Assembly (NCBI RefSeq): GCF_003255815.1
Contig: NC_037668.1
Span: 88,899,451-88,963,450, forward strand
From: Theropithecus gelada
Taxonomy: Eukaryota > Chordata > Mammalia > Primates > Cercopithecidae
Direction: 5' to 3'
Length of the DNA: 64,000 bases
The position numbers and the translations under genes were made by a program. Positions 12,184-22,726 of this stretch are shown one piece after another; the stretch's first letter is position 1, and each line of letters begins with the position of its first letter. Under the pieces are notes generated by a model, which was given only the letters and a program-made list of their open reading frames with translations, was not told where the DNA came from and made no database searches.

Positions 12184-12252
12184 GTTATAAGCCCAAGATT
12201 GTTCACCAAAACGTTACCCTTTAGTCTGCAGGAACCTTTGAAAACAGATGAG
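12184..12252 (+). other. Exon-like stretch (speculative)
   Basis: A strong pyrimidine tract and acceptor (TTTTCTTTGTTTTAG) is followed by 69 bases (23 codons) open in one frame, reading VISPRLFTKTLPFSLQ and four further residues plus three. A weak donor GAG|GTATTA follows. I recognise no protein. Because the donor is poor and such arrangements occur by chance in tens of kilobases, this is only a candidate. Confidence 0.08.
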
Positions 12253-12309
12253 GTATTAAAGAATATCTCTGTAAGCCGAGAACTTATCCATTGCATAAAG
12301 AATTTTATT

Positions 12310-12415
12310 TTCCCGAGTAGACTGGGAGCTCCTCAAGGGCAGGGACCTTTGCAAGTCTTTGACTCCCTAGCACTGAACCCAGCATCTGGCAAATCTTATT
12401 TCATGTAACTTTATT
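12310..12415 (+). repeat. L2 LINE 3'-end relic
   Basis: Forward L2 tail phrases: 'gactgggagctcctcaagg', 'gcagggacctttgcaag', 'ccctagcactgaacccagca' and 'catctggcaaatctta', parallel to the consensus 'gagctccttgagggcaggga' and 'agtgcctggcacata'. Confidence 0.6.
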
Positions 12416-12474
12416 TTGGCTAAATGGCCTAAAAATGCAATTGTAGTGAGCACCTAATACATTTAATTTAATTT

Positions 12475-12617
12475 AATTTTTAAATTTTTATTTAGTAATA
12501 TAGACGTGGAGTCCCCCTGTGTTGCCCATGCTGGCTCAAACTCCTGGCCTCAAGGGATGTTCCTGCCTCAGCCTCCCAAAGTGCTGGGATTACAAGCATG
12601 AGCCACTGCACCAAGCC
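12475..12617 (-). repeat. Alu left-arm monomer, reverse
   Basis: Reads 'cctgtgttgcccatgctggc', 'ctcctggcctcaagggatg', 'cagcctcccaaagtgctggg' and 'gcatgagccactgcacc', the reverse of an Alu left arm only. An AT-rich tail (TTTAA repeats, 12458-12486) sits at its left. It may be a free left monomer or a truncated AluJ. Confidence 0.83.
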
Positions 12618-12699
12618 CTAATACATTTAATAAATTATGAGGAGGAAGAACAGTGGACCGCAGTGATGAGGTATGGTCCTCTTCAAAAATGATGATCTT

Positions 12700-12951
12700 C
12701 GGGCCTGTAATCCCAGCACTTTGGGAGCTGAGGCGGGTGGATCACTTGAGCCCAGGAGTTCGAGACCAGGCTAGGAAACATAGCGAAACCCCATCTCTAC
12801 AAAAGAATACAAAAATTAGTCATGCCCATAGTCCCAGATATTGATACATGGGAGGCTGAGGTGGGAAGATCGTTTGAGTCCGGGAGGTGGAGGTTACAGT
12901 GAACACTCCAACCTGGGTGACAGAGTGAGACCCCATCTCAAAAACAAAAAA
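12700..12951 (+). repeat. AluJ, forward, 5'-truncated
   Basis: Starts inside the Alu at GGGCCTGTAATCCCAGCACT, lacking the first ~20 bases. It carries J-type GAGCCCAGGAGTTCGAGACC and ends 'gagaccccatctcaaaaac'. Part of the right arm is missing (the 'gagccaagatcgcgccactg' segment is skipped at about 12903). AAAAATGATG flanks it at 12685-12694 and again after the A tail at about 12945-12955. Confidence 0.9.
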
Positions 12952-13059
12952 ATGATGCCCTTTATTATGTTTGAAATTTAAAAAAATATAGCCTAAGTAA
13001 AAGTGTTGATTACCATAACCCCAATCACATGTTGTTGAAAATGAGCATTGGCTTGCATA

Positions 13060-13095
13060 AAATGGACATTAATGGACATGAAATGGACATTAATG
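13060..13095. repeat. 21-bp direct repeat, 1.7 copies
   Basis: AAATGGACATTAATG occurs at 13060-13074 and 13081-13095, separated by GACATG. Read as a tandem unit of 21 bp, the second copy is partial. Likely slippage. Confidence 0.93.
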
Positions 13096-13124
13096 ATTTT
13101 ACATATGTTAAGAAGAGAATTTTA

Positions 13125-13240
13125 GACTTAAGACCTTAGGGAGATCTGTTGATGGAATTCCCTGTACTCTACAGATAAGGATACTTAGTGAAGGGACGTT
13201 CCTAAGGTCACAGACCAGAACAATAATACTCTTTCCAACC
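13125..13240 (-). repeat. Possible L3/MIR relic
   Basis: Phrases such as 'ctctacagataaggatactta' and 'ttcctaaggtcacagacc' resemble 'tttacagatgaggaaactga' and 'gcccaaggtcacacagct', found in reversed MIR and in L3/CR1-type relics. Too diverged to name firmly. Confidence 0.35.
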
Positions 13241-13496
13241 AATGGTGATGCTTACTTATGTTTTTTAGAAAAATCTTTAAAATGTCAAAAGATGAAAGGT
13301 AATTTCTAGACCATATGAAGTAGTCCAGTTGTCCCAGGATTAGTTTATTATGTGTATATCAGCCATTATTTTACAGAGTCATCTAGCATAAATCCTCACA
13401 ACCTGGTTTTAAAGGATTAAAGGATGGTTTCTATGCAACTGAAACGTGCACAGAACGACAATAGCCATGAAACTTTCTTTTTCTTTCTTTCTTTCT

Positions 13497-13786
13497 TTTT
13501 TTTTTGAGATGGAGTCTCATTCTGTAGCCCTGGCTGGAGTGCAGTGGTATGATCTCGGCTCACTGCAGCCTCCATCTCCCAGGTTCAAGTGATTCTCGTG
13601 TTTCAGCCTCCCGAGTAGCTGGGATAATAGGCGCACGCCACCCGTCTGGCTAATTTTTGCATTTTTAGTAGAGATGGGGTTTCAGCATGTTGGCCAGGCT
13701 GATCTTGAACTCCTGACCTCAAGTGATCCGCCCACCTCAGCTTCCCAAAGTTCTGGGATTACAGGTGTCAGCCACCACGCCTGGCC
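13497..13786 (-). repeat. Full-length AluS, reverse
   Basis: Starts with a T/TTTC tail (about 13478-13505), then GAGATGGAGTCTCATTCTGT, 'gtggtatgatctcggctcac', 'agtagagatggggtttcagc' and 'gaactcctgacctcaagtga', and ends 'ccaccacgcctggcc' at 13786. Confidence 0.96.
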
Positions 13787-16700
13787 ACTCATGCTATGTT
13801 ATAATCTGAAGTTGCCAGTTCTTTGCTGTGTTTCATATTAGGGGCATTCTCCAAGGGGAACTTTAGAGATAATGAATATGTTAAAAATATCGAATAAAGT
13901 TAGAGATGTGGGGAGACATTCCTAATCCTACAGAGAGCAACCATACCTTCCTATAGACTATGCACTGACGAAAGGGCAGAGGGGGTATGCCCATTAGAGT
14001 TAGAATCTTGGCTTGATAGGCAAAGAAACTGACCCAGTGTGGTGGTTCTTATATTGGTAAGAAGATCCTTCTTTGGCTTCTTTTTTTCCAAAGAGCCGAA
14101 GTCAATGTCATTGATTGCTTCAAGCATGATAGTCTTTCCAGCCTACACTCTAAGCTTTTCTTATGCTTCCAGAATGACTTATTCAGCAATCACTTCTACT
14201 TTGTATTAAAACAGTTTTGGTTGTTCAGGTAGGAAGAAGAGAAAAATACCAGGCTATTTCCAGTTGTCTTGGGTTTACATGATGTTACCTCTCAGACTGC
14301 CAGTGAAATCAGGGAGACTCGTGGTTTTTACAGCATCAGTGATACCAAATGTATAACAAAGACAGAAGTCATCTTGTTCTTTTTCAGTCATGGACAAAAA
14401 GAAAGACACATTGCCCTGTAACTTTTAGATCTTCTGTAACCTTTTTAAACAACACAGGAGAGAAGTTGGTACTTGTACCCAAGGGAAGAGAAAGTTAATG
14501 AGTAGAAAAGACAGAATTTACTTAGGAAAACGATGGAATTAAGCTCTGGACAAAACATGCATCAGTGATGCATAACAATTTTGTTAATTGGGTCTTAACA
14601 GGTTTCTGACTCATATGGTAATAGTTGTAGAAGTGGGTCTTACTAGACCATACCAGTGGCAAATCCCGAAGCTGTAAGAACTCTGACCTCCTTGAGTGTG
14701 TGCACCTGAGTGTCTGGGGGGTGTACGTTTCTGTAGCTTAATTTAGGTTCTACATACACTTCAGTGGTTAAACCTGAGCTAGACTCAAATAGTTTGTTTC
14801 CATTAAGAAAATGAATCTTTTATGTGGACCAAGGTCAGGTTAGTTAATTTGTTTGCTTTTATTGGAATAACTTTTCCCATTCCAATTCATCACTTAATTT
14901 TAAGTGGTTCTACTAAAATACCCATTAAAGTCCTTTACATTTCTCACAGACTAGAGCTATGACAGGTTCATATGATGTTTCTTTTTCCTCAAGGCACAAA
15001 AGGTAGCTTTTCTGGTCATCAACCTAGTCTTCCTTGTTCATAATTTCCCAACAGTGGGGCAACATTTCATATAATACCAATATAAACTCTAATTGCAAAG
15101 AGACTAAATGAAATCTTTACACGAAACAAAATTAATTAAAATATAAAATGCACTTGACTGTGGTAAAACATTTCTTTTTAAAAAAAAAGTACAACTTTTT
15201 TTTTTTTTTTTTTGCTAAATTTTTCTTTTTTGCCCACCTCACCCTCTTCTTCACTGATGGATCTTCCAGCAACTGGAAGTTCACTCTGGCTAGGAAAGTA
15301 ACTAAATGTGATGTTATCATTCTAATTAGTGATTACAAAAGATCAATTAATGTTATAATTAAAAACAGTGTCTAGATCTGTTTGTAGTGAATAAATGTGA
15401 CAATTACTTTGTTCATTGACATAGATGTGTTGAAATTCCTCCCTAGATTTTAAGGGGATGCATTTTAGTGCTGATGTGTGCGTTTAACTGTGGACAGTAG
15501 GAAGAAGGCAAGCATATTAGGGGAAGAGTAGGGCCCCTAATGTCTAAGCTAGAGCCATATTTTAGCATACTTGACACCTTTCCTTGGTATATGATGCTAT
15601 ATCAGCAACTTGTACTCATTGGATCTGGAGCCTCTAGCTTTTAATATTTTATCACTAAATGCTTAAGTGTTTATGTTGCAAAAAGAAAAGGAAAAAAAAA
15701 AAGATCTCTCAAACCATGTGAACAGGCTACTCTCTGATAACCATGTCATTAATGATTTTGGTTTCATTTATGGCAGTAATTTTTAAGTTGATCAGGCAGA
15801 ATAGTAAGTATGTGATTTTTGCAGATCTGGTTGAATTTTTTTCTCATACAGCCCAAGCTGTTTTTCATACATTGAAGCCTGGGAAAGCTCTGTTACTGTT
15901 AAAAGAGTAACCGTATCTCTTCACTGAATTGTTGCCAAGCAGATGTAGACTTTTGGAGTGTGCCCAGAAAACTTCTACAGCTGATACTTTGGTGACTTGT
16001 TCCTACTTCTGGCTTTACTGGCACCTATTTAAATAGCAGAGTAACATAATTGTGTATTGGTAGGTCAAAATTTTATACACTTCTGTAGAAGCAATTAAAT
16101 ATAGGTAAGCCAATTGGTAGAAATGAAGTAAACCCAATTTGCTTGTTGAGATTAGCACTGAAGATATGCTAAGCTTTGGTTATGTCATTCGGTCAAAAAA
16201 GAATGAGGAAAATACCTCAGAAAAGTTCTCTGAGAGATCAGCACTGAACATCAAGCCAGGCAGTCCACTCTCATTACTAAAAGAAATCTCCCCTTTTAAC
16301 TTCATCCCATAAATGGATCAAGCTTCATGGATCCACCCGAGGAGGACTTGGTTTAGTTTTAGATTCTTAGATTAGACTTCCACCATCAGTTTCAGTATTC
16401 TTTTCACAATATTAATGTTATAAAGACTGTTAGAAATGAGGAAATACCGCCATGTCAGGTTCACTAATGGATCAAGAAATGAACATTTTCTGAAACATCA
16501 GTCCAAAACAACAAACCTCAGTACCGTAAGTTCAGATAACTTGGGAGCAGTTGAAATCCTTTAAGCCACAAAGGTAATGTCTTTTGGCATGGCTGGTGAA
16601 AGATGGAAGCTGGTTGAATTCGTTGACTAACTCTGTTGCTGGCTAAAAAGACAATTAAGGAGAAAAGAGAGGGAAGAAGAAAGGAACCAAAGAAACTAAA

Positions 16701-17524
16701 ATCTGTTTCTTTTTTAGGAGGAGTTGGAAGATGAGGAGTAACACAACACTTTAGATATACATGTTAAAAACTTACAACAAATCATAGATCATACTAAAGG
16801 ATTACTGAAGTTTAGAACATGGCTGAGGGTGTAGATGTCAGATTTTCTTACACAATAGTGGGTCTTTTGTTTGAGAGTTCACTCTTGGCAAGCAACTCCC
16901 TACCACTGCGTTAATTTCCTGTCGATCTTTCATTCAGCAACAGAACTAGAGATGGGGAGCAGACACTGCCCCCCCCCCACCCAGGCTTTTTAAGACTGTG
17001 CTTTGTGTAGATTAAAAAGACGAAAGAAAAAAAGAACAAACTTTTTCCAAACAAGATGTCCATGTGCATTCTTTAAGATCCTGTGTATGCTTAAAACGAT
17101 CCTTTAAAAAAGCCCTCTCCATAATTTTGAACCTCTCCTTTTTCTAAAGACTTTTATAGGCATTTTTTTTTTCTTCTCAGCATGTGAACCAATGTGTAAC
17201 TCAAATAGATGTTACTTTGCTGTTTACTTAGATTGTTTTAAAAGGCTAGCTGTGTGGAGGAATGAGGAAGGAAGGGAGGCGGGAGTGGCTGGGGTTTTTT
17301 TTGTTTTTTTCTCTGTTGACCTAATGAGTGCAGTTCTTAAAAAATAATAAATATTTATATGTGGTCTTAATTTTTAATGAGTCTCATAAACTGGCTGGTA
17401 TAGAAAAGTGTATGAAAAGCCATATATATTAAACTATAGTTATTATAAATACATGCATATGTACACTAGAATGTTTTATGAGGAAGGGAACTTACTGGTC
17501 TTGTTCACTCTTGTTTTCCCATTG
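13787..17524. other. 3.7 kb without recognised repeats or genes
   Basis: Longest repeat-poor stretch in this part of the window. It contains opposed poly-A and poly-T runs at 15180-15213, a C10 run at 16969-16978, and an A/T-rich patch at 17340-17470. The stretch after TTTTTTAG at about 16719 reads EELEDEE then stop, too short to count. Because Alus and other repeats are absent it could hold conserved non-coding elements, but that needs alignment. Confidence 0.55.
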
Positions 17525-17592
17525 TCTAGAACAGTGCCTGACATATAACTGATACTCAGTAAGTATTTGTTGAGTGAAGAAAATGAATGTAA
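17525..17592 (+). repeat. L2 LINE 3' tip
   Basis: 'gtctagaacagtgcctgac' followed by ACTCAGTAAGTATTTGTTGA and 'gtgaagaaaatgaatg' matches the forward L2 3' terminus. Confidence 0.55.
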
Positions 17593-17740
17593 ATTGACAG
17601 CATTGCCTAGTAGGGTTACCATTAGAATGTAGAAAACTTGGAGTCTGCTTCCATCACTGCCATTAATCAAGAATATGTTGTTGCTGAAATCACTTAGCTT
17701 CTTTGCTGCTCTGGTTCAACCAGTTTTTTTAAAAAATTGG

Positions 17741-18043
17741 GGGCCCGGCGTGGTGGCTCACGCCTGTAATCCCAGCACTTTGGGAGGCTGAGGCGGGCGG
17801 ATCACGAGATCAGGAGATCGAGACCATCCTGGCTAACACGGTGAAACTCCGTCTCTATTAAAAATACAAACAATTAACCGGGTGTGGTGGCGGGCGCCTG
17901 TAGTCCCAACTACTCGGGAGGCTGAGGCAGGAGAATGGCGTAAACCCGGGAGGCGGAGCTTGCAGTGAGCCGAGATCGCGCCACTGCACTCCAGCCTGGG
18001 GGACAGAGCGAGACTCCGTCTCAAAAAAAAAAAAAAAAAAAAA
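17741..18043 (+). repeat. Full-length AluY
   Basis: Starts GGGCCCGGCGTGGTGGCTCA. AluY diagnostics include GATCACGAGATCAGGAGATC, 'ggagaatggcgtaaacccg' and GGAGCTTGCAGTGAGCCGAG. The right arm reads GATCGCGCCACTGC, so it is standard AluY rather than the monkey AluYR type. The A tail is ~20 bases. AAAAATTGGG occurs on both sides (about 17731-17740 and 18037-18048), giving the target-site duplication. It lies immediately before an older Alu monomer. Confidence 0.97.
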
Positions 18044-18049
18044 TTGGGA

Positions 18050-18190
18050 ATAGCCCAGCTACTCAGTAGTCTGTGGTGGGAGGATGACTTGAGCCCAGGA
18101 GTTTGAGGCCGTAGTGGGCTACGATTGTGCCTGTGAATAGCCACTGCACTCCAGCCTGGGCAACATAGTGAGACCCCGTCTCTTAAAAAA
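18050..18190 (+). repeat. Free right Alu monomer (FRAM-like)
   Basis: Monomer running from CCCAGCTACTCAGTAGTCTG to a TCTCTTAAAAAA tail. Unlike dimeric Alu arms it keeps the 7SL RNA-type phrase GCCTGTGAATAGCCACTGCA just before 'ctccagcctgggcaacata'. That phrase is typical of the free right monomers that predate dimeric Alu. Its 5' edge is missing, probably from 5' truncation or the neighbouring AluY insertion. Confidence 0.84.
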
Positions 18191-18200
18191 GGAATAATAG

Positions 18201-18460
18201 GGGCCGGGTGCAGTGGCTCACGCCTGTAATCCTAGCACTTTGGGAGACTGAGGCGGGTGGATCCAGACCAGCTCGGCCAACATGGCAAAACCCCGTCTCT
18301 AATTAAAAATACGAAAATTAGCTGGGCGTGGTGGCGCATGCCTGTAACCCCAGTTACTCAGGAGCCTGAGGCAGGAGAATCGCTTGAATCCGGGAGGCAG
18401 AGGTTGCAGTGAGCACTCTAGCCTGGGTGACAGCACAAGACTCCATCTCAAAAACAAAAC
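18201..18460 (+). repeat. AluS with internal deletions
   Basis: Starts GGGCCGGGTGCAGTGGCTCA and ends 'aagactccatctcaaaaac'. Internal losses: the 'cacctgaggtcaggagttcga' block is missing (18261-18268) and the 'cgagatcgcgccactgca' block is missing (at about 18413). The target-site duplication AAAAAAGGAATAATAG is perfect at 18185-18200 and 18461-18476, so it inserted right at the tail of the FRAM monomer. Confidence 0.94.
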
Positions 18461-18569
18461 AAAAAAGGAATAATAGTATCTGCTCTCCTTGCCTTTTGTG
18501 GGTTTTCGTGGTGATTAAATGATATCTGAGGGACGCAAAAAAGCTTTGGAAACTACAGGGTGCTTTACA

Positions 18570-18588
18570 GTGTGTGTGTGTGTGTGTA
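18570..18588. repeat. (GT)n microsatellite
   Basis: Nine GT dinucleotides in a row. Confidence 0.93.
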
Positions 18589-18869
18589 CAGAAAATCCTT
18601 TATCTCTTTGCTTCTCAATTTCTTTTCTTAGGAAAATCAGATTATTTAAATCCCATTATGCACAGCTCTCCTCTGTTCTTACTAAGCCTCTGTATTCCAT
18701 TACCTCCAGTAAATCAGAAAAAGATGGTGAGTCAGGCTGTAGTGGAAAGCGGGGTCTGCTCTTTTCTCATGTCCATGTTACTCTGTGGTACTCAGAAATC
18801 TTGAGTGCATGTCTCATGAAGTTTCTTACCTGTTTGAACTATACAAGCTATAATGTATGACTTCGAGTC

Positions 18870-19187
18870 TTTTTTTTTTTTTTTTTTTTTTTGAGGCGGA
18901 GTCTTCACTCTGTCGCCCAGGCTGGAGTGCAGTGGCACCATCTCGGCTCACTGCAAGCTCCGCCTCCCGGGTTCGCGCCATTCTCCTGCCTCAGCCTCCC
19001 GAGTAGCTGGGACTACAGGCGCCCGCCACCGCGCCCGGCTAATTTTTTGTATTTTAGTAGAGACGGGGTTTCACCGTGTTAGCCAGGATGGTCTCGATCT
19101 CCTGACCTCGATCTCCTGACCTCGTGATCCGCCCGCCTCGGCCTCCCAAAGTGCAGGGATTACAGGCGTGAGCCACCGCGCCCGGCC
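18870..19187 (-). repeat. AluY, reverse, with 14-bp internal duplication
   Basis: A T tail of about 22 bases is followed by GAGGCGGAGTCTTCACTCTG. CpGs are well preserved (CGCGCCATTCTCC, GCGCCCGGCT, CCGCGCCCGGCC), so it is young. The segment TCGATCTCCTGACC is present twice (19094-19107 and 19108-19121) where the consensus has it once. Flanking GAGTCTTTT at about 18865 and 19188-19196 is the target-site duplication. Confidence 0.97.
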
Positions 19188-19334
19188 GAGTCTTTTAGTT
19201 ATGACCACTCTTAAGATTGTTTGATGACTAAGTTGAAGTATTTATTAGTTGTTAATATGCTGGATTGATAATCATGCATTTTAACATAGTAAACTAAAGT
19301 CCGTGTCATAGAATTAGTTCTAATTTACTTTTTA

Positions 19335-19480
19335 GGCTGGATGAGGTTACTGACGCTTCTAATCCCAGTACCTTGAAAGGCTGAGGTGGGAGGATTGTTT
19401 GAGTCCGGGAGTTCAAGACAGGCCTGGGCAACATAGGGAGACCCTGTCTCTATTATCATAAATAAAAATAATTTTTTAAA
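19335..19480 (+). repeat. Free left Alu monomer (FLAM-like)
   Basis: Single left arm only: GGCTGGATGAGGTTACTGAC (diverged 5' end), 'ctaatcccagtaccttg', 'ggattgtttgagtccggg', 'ggcctgggcaacataggg' and 'gaccctgtctctatt', ending in an A-rich tail. High divergence and monomeric form fit an ancient FLAM element. Confidence 0.8.
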
Positions 19481-19794
19481 AAATGTATATATGTGCATAT
19501 GCTTATGTGTTTTAATAATAATATGTCCCAGAGTTGCACATCTGGAAGAGAAAAAGATAGAAACTGAAAAGAAAATAGAATGGTATTGACAAAGAGAAAA
19601 TATGGCATCATTAGGACAATTACGTTTTATTTTAGGAACAACTCAAGGCTTTACACCCATTGTTTTCCCACATTTATTTTTTTTTTTTTATCGGAATTCT
19701 TAAATCTAAGAAACAAGTAATATGGAGGTTCTTTATATTAACACATTACTTTAAATTAGGAAGAAAACTGTATAGGCTGCAGCAGACTTTAAAA

Positions 19795-19990
19795 GCATTG
19801 TAAGACTTTAGATTTGGAAATGAACTTTAATAAGATAGAACCTTTAGATTTAAGGGATCATTTAATACAGCTACTGTCATTTGGCTTTTAAGAGAACTGA
19901 GGCCCAGGTAGCCCAGACCAAGGATCTTTTGCAGGGTCATGCTACTGGGTTCTTTAAGTCAAGACTGTAACCTACATCTTTAGGTTCCTA
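19795..19990 (-). repeat. Possible L3/CR1-type or MIR relic
   Basis: 'gatcatttaatacagct' followed by 'agagaactgaggcccag' and 'cagggtcatgctact' echoes the phrase order of L3-type relics (report of a count of bases to 'aggaaactgaggcccagag' and 'ggtcacacagcta'). Weak but consistent. Confidence 0.4.
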
Positions 19991-20040
19991 AATTTTTACC
20001 ATGGCATCTTGTTACCTAACTGTTGATTGTTGAATTTTCT

Positions 20041-20306
20041 TTTTCTTTTTTGAGATAGGGTCTTGCTCTGTTGCCCAGACTGGAGTGCAGTGGTGCCGTC
20101 ATGGCTCACTGCAGCCTGAAACTGAAGCTCAAGCAATCCTCCCGTGTCAGCCTCCCAAGTAGCTGGGACTACTGGCATGTGCCATCACATCTGGATAATT
20201 TTTAAAAGTTATTTAGAGACACAGGATCTCCCTATGTTGCGTGGGCTGGTCTCAAACTGCTGGGCTCAAGCTATCCTCCTGCCTCAGCCTCCCAAAGTGC
20301 TGGGAT
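20041..20306 (-). repeat. AluJ, reverse, truncated at its 5' end
   Basis: Starts 'ttttcttttttgagatagg', then GGTCTTGCTCTGTTGCCCAG, 'aagctcaagcaatcctccc' and 'gtctcaaactgctgggctc', and ends CCAAAGTGCTGGGATT without the final ~25 bases. Flanking TTGAATTTTCTT at 20029-20041 and 20307-20318 is the target-site duplication, which shows that the short end is a 5'-truncated insertion and not later damage. Confidence 0.93.
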
Positions 20307-20318
20307 TTGAATTTTCTT

Positions 20319-21370
20319 AAACCTAAATCAATATTATAGGCCCCACTTAGGAGAACTTTCCAAAATATTGTTAGTGTTGACCACCTTAGCATTACATTTG
20401 CTAATGACAGTCACCCAGGTTTACTGAACCAGAAAACCAACTTTCAGGTTAATAAGATAGTTATGTCTGTGTGCCATCCTTACCCTTGTCTGGACATACC
20501 CATAGAGCACACATTTTAAATCTGAAAGAATATATGTAGTCTCCCCTACCCCAGCTTTTTTTAAGGGCTATTGAAAAAAAATCAGAACCCTCCACTTACA
20601 CTTGCATACATGTAGCTTAAAATATATGTTGCTTATTGAAAGCATTAGGTTGAACTCAGGAGATATACTGCATCATGTAATATGTCTGCATTTGTCCATG
20701 CATTCTTTTTGGAAACCTGATCTTATGTCTGCATTTAACAGATAGGCTAGGTTAAGTTATGTTAAACATGTTGTACTGAGGTTGGAATCACCGTGCCACA
20801 GCCTGGCTTTCTTCTTTGATTAGCTCTAATCAAACTCTGTGCATTCCGTGACCTTAATAAAGCTATTTTTCCTGACAACTGAAGACCGTCTTAACAAGCA
20901 TAGTTCATCTGTGCTGAAACTAAGGCTGAGTTAAGGTAGGGTTTAGGCCCTCATTAAAGTCCACAGCATGGAGTATAAGAGGAAATGATGAAATGGTGCT
21001 CCCTGAAACATCTCTTCTTTAAATTTAATTAGACAAATTATACGCAAACTAGTAGATGCCCTGGGAAGGCAATCAACATTAGGGCTAATAAAAAGCTTGA
21101 GTAGTATAAAAGGGCTGGGGGAGGTGCTGTGGAGCCTTTCTAACGCCTATGAGAGGCAAATTAAAACCAATTGCGAAACATGGAAACTGGATGAATTTCA
21201 ATATTGATTTAGAAATTAATTTTATGATGTTGTTCGAAATATAAAAATAAAGGCTATACTTATTAATCTTCCAGAATTTGGCATGTTAACACCTATGCAC
21301 AAAGCATTTTATGGATCTTTATATGCTGGGAGACACAATTATGGACTGACTTGGGAGTTTTGACAGACCT
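20319..21370. other. No gene or clear repeat seen
   Basis: AT-rich unique-looking sequence; no open frame worth noting, no RNA-gene motif. Confidence 0.55.
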
Positions 21371-21371
21371 G

Positions 21372-21590
21372 GGTTCAAATTCTAGCAACTTCCCCTACTA
21401 GCTTTTTTGTTTGGGGAGGGTTTTTTTCGGTGCATGTTACTTCACTTTTGTGAAATCCAATTTTATCATCTATAAAATGAGATAAATCTATTCCTGAAGA
21501 GGCTTTATAAGAATTTTTAAAAATTAAAATAGTAAGTATAGAACACTTGGTACAATGCCTGGCACATAATAGGTGCTCAAAAATAGGTAC
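21372..21590 (+). repeat. MIR SINE
   Basis: Forward MIR: 'cctgggttcaaattctagca', diverged core, 'ttatcatctataaaatgag', and the 3' phrase CAATGCCTGGCACATAATAG followed by 'gtgctcaaaaata'. Confidence 0.65.
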
Positions 21591-21819
21591 CCCATATTTA
21601 GAAGGAACTTCCACTGAGTTAAGAGTGGTTTCAAGCGAACTATCCTATAAATATGTGAGAATTGGATTATGAATGTAAATATTGTGTGCATAATCTTATG
21701 GATCAAGATAAGTTTAAGGGAAAATGTTAGAGGACAGAAGCTTATAGCTTTTGGAAGGAAAGGTGACTCAAACGTAAGAAGCAAATTATTTGAAGCCCAC
21801 AGCAGCCAATGGAGAGAGT

Positions 21820-22020
21820 AGGTTGAAATATTTGTGAAGTGCTGCATGCCTAACATCCTGTATACCTTACCATCTCATTTAATATTGATAACAACTCGGC
21901 AAAGTAGTTATTATTGACCTAATTTTGCAGATAAGGAAAAAAGAGATTCAGAAAGGCTACGTGAATTGCATTTTAGCATAGAAGAGTTAGGACTGGAACT
22001 CAGTGTTGGCCTGGTTCTTG
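21820..22020 (-). repeat. MIR SINE, reverse orientation
   Basis: 'ctcatttaatattgataaca', 'aattttgcagataaggaaa', and 'gttaggactggaactcag' follow the reversed MIR order. Confidence 0.62.
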
Positions 22021-22189
22021 GGGGTGGTTGGATGACAGACTAGTACAGTTATGTTCATAGCTTGTAAAGATCACATTTGTCATATAATTTATGGGGATAT
22101 GTAATCTCTCTCGCTTCTGGCTCTTTTCATCCTTGAATGAGTTCTAAATAAACCTATTTTGTATTATTTTTTTAACCCTCATTCCATTG

Positions 22190-22315
22190 CTTTCAGACTC
22201 TGGTTCTCAGCCTTGGCTGCCCATTTAGAATCACCTGGAGTGGGATCTGGGCATTAGCATTTTTTAAAGCTCCTCTAGTGATTCCAGGTAGGCAACCTGC
22301 ACTAAAGATCTTTGC
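22190..22315 (+). mobile_element. MER5-type hAT DNA transposon fragment
   Basis: 'ctggttctcagccttggct', 'ttagaatcacctggagtggg' and 'gggcattagcattttttaaa' resemble the MER5A/B (hAT-Charlie) non-autonomous element. Partial and diverged; no transposase coding. Confidence 0.6.
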
Positions 22316-22577
22316 TTTAAAATCTGTCTACCTCAGGCATAGGTGTTTTGGTTGCCCACGGTGTGAACTCTAAGTTTTAGCAGAGATTTGCCAGGGTTGA
22401 TTATGATCCTCTTGCTTGTTTGGAAGAAGAAATATGGAAGCTGTGAAATCTTTTCCAGTTGTGATAGATGTTGTTTATGCATTAATTAGCATCTAAAAAT
22501 TAAACACTCTCTATACTTACTGTTAACGCATTTTCTTTCTCTCTCTCTCTCCTACCTCTTTTTTTTTTCTATTGAAG

Positions 22578-22616
22578 GAGGCCAAATTAGATGGAGTGAA
22601 AAGAGAAATGATTATG
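22578..22616 (+). other. 39-base exon-like stretch (speculative micro-exon)
   Basis: A 40-base pyrimidine tract (CT repeats, then T10) ends in TATTGAAG, followed by 39 bases reading EAKLDGVKREMIM in one frame, then ATG|GTAACT. Length is a multiple of three. Against it: the acceptor has A rather than C/T before AG, the donor lacks G at +5, and I recognise no protein. Confidence 0.1.
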
Positions 22617-22726
22617 GTAACTTTTCCCTTCAGAGAAGTCAAGAACAAGAGGTTTTTTTGTTTTTTTGTTTTTTTTCCCCAATTTCTTAGTAAAACAGAA
22701 AATATTTGCTTTCCTTGTTTCTTTTT

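Noticed and set aside
15180..15220. A9 followed by T19, a possible transcription terminator or hairpin
   Set aside because: Simple A/T runs are common here; nothing upstream looks like an RNA polymerase III gene.
16719..16742. Acceptor-like TTTTTTAG followed by EELEDEE and a stop
   Set aside because: Seven codons only, purine-rich low complexity, with no poly(A) signal close behind.
17833..18144. 103-codon minus-strand open frame
   Set aside because: It is AluY antisense read-through; the peptide is the usual Alu translation (LALSPRLECSGAISAHC type). The same applies to frames at 34169-34450, 39011-39355, 44253-44648, 48862-49176, 60783-61097 and 61319-61721.
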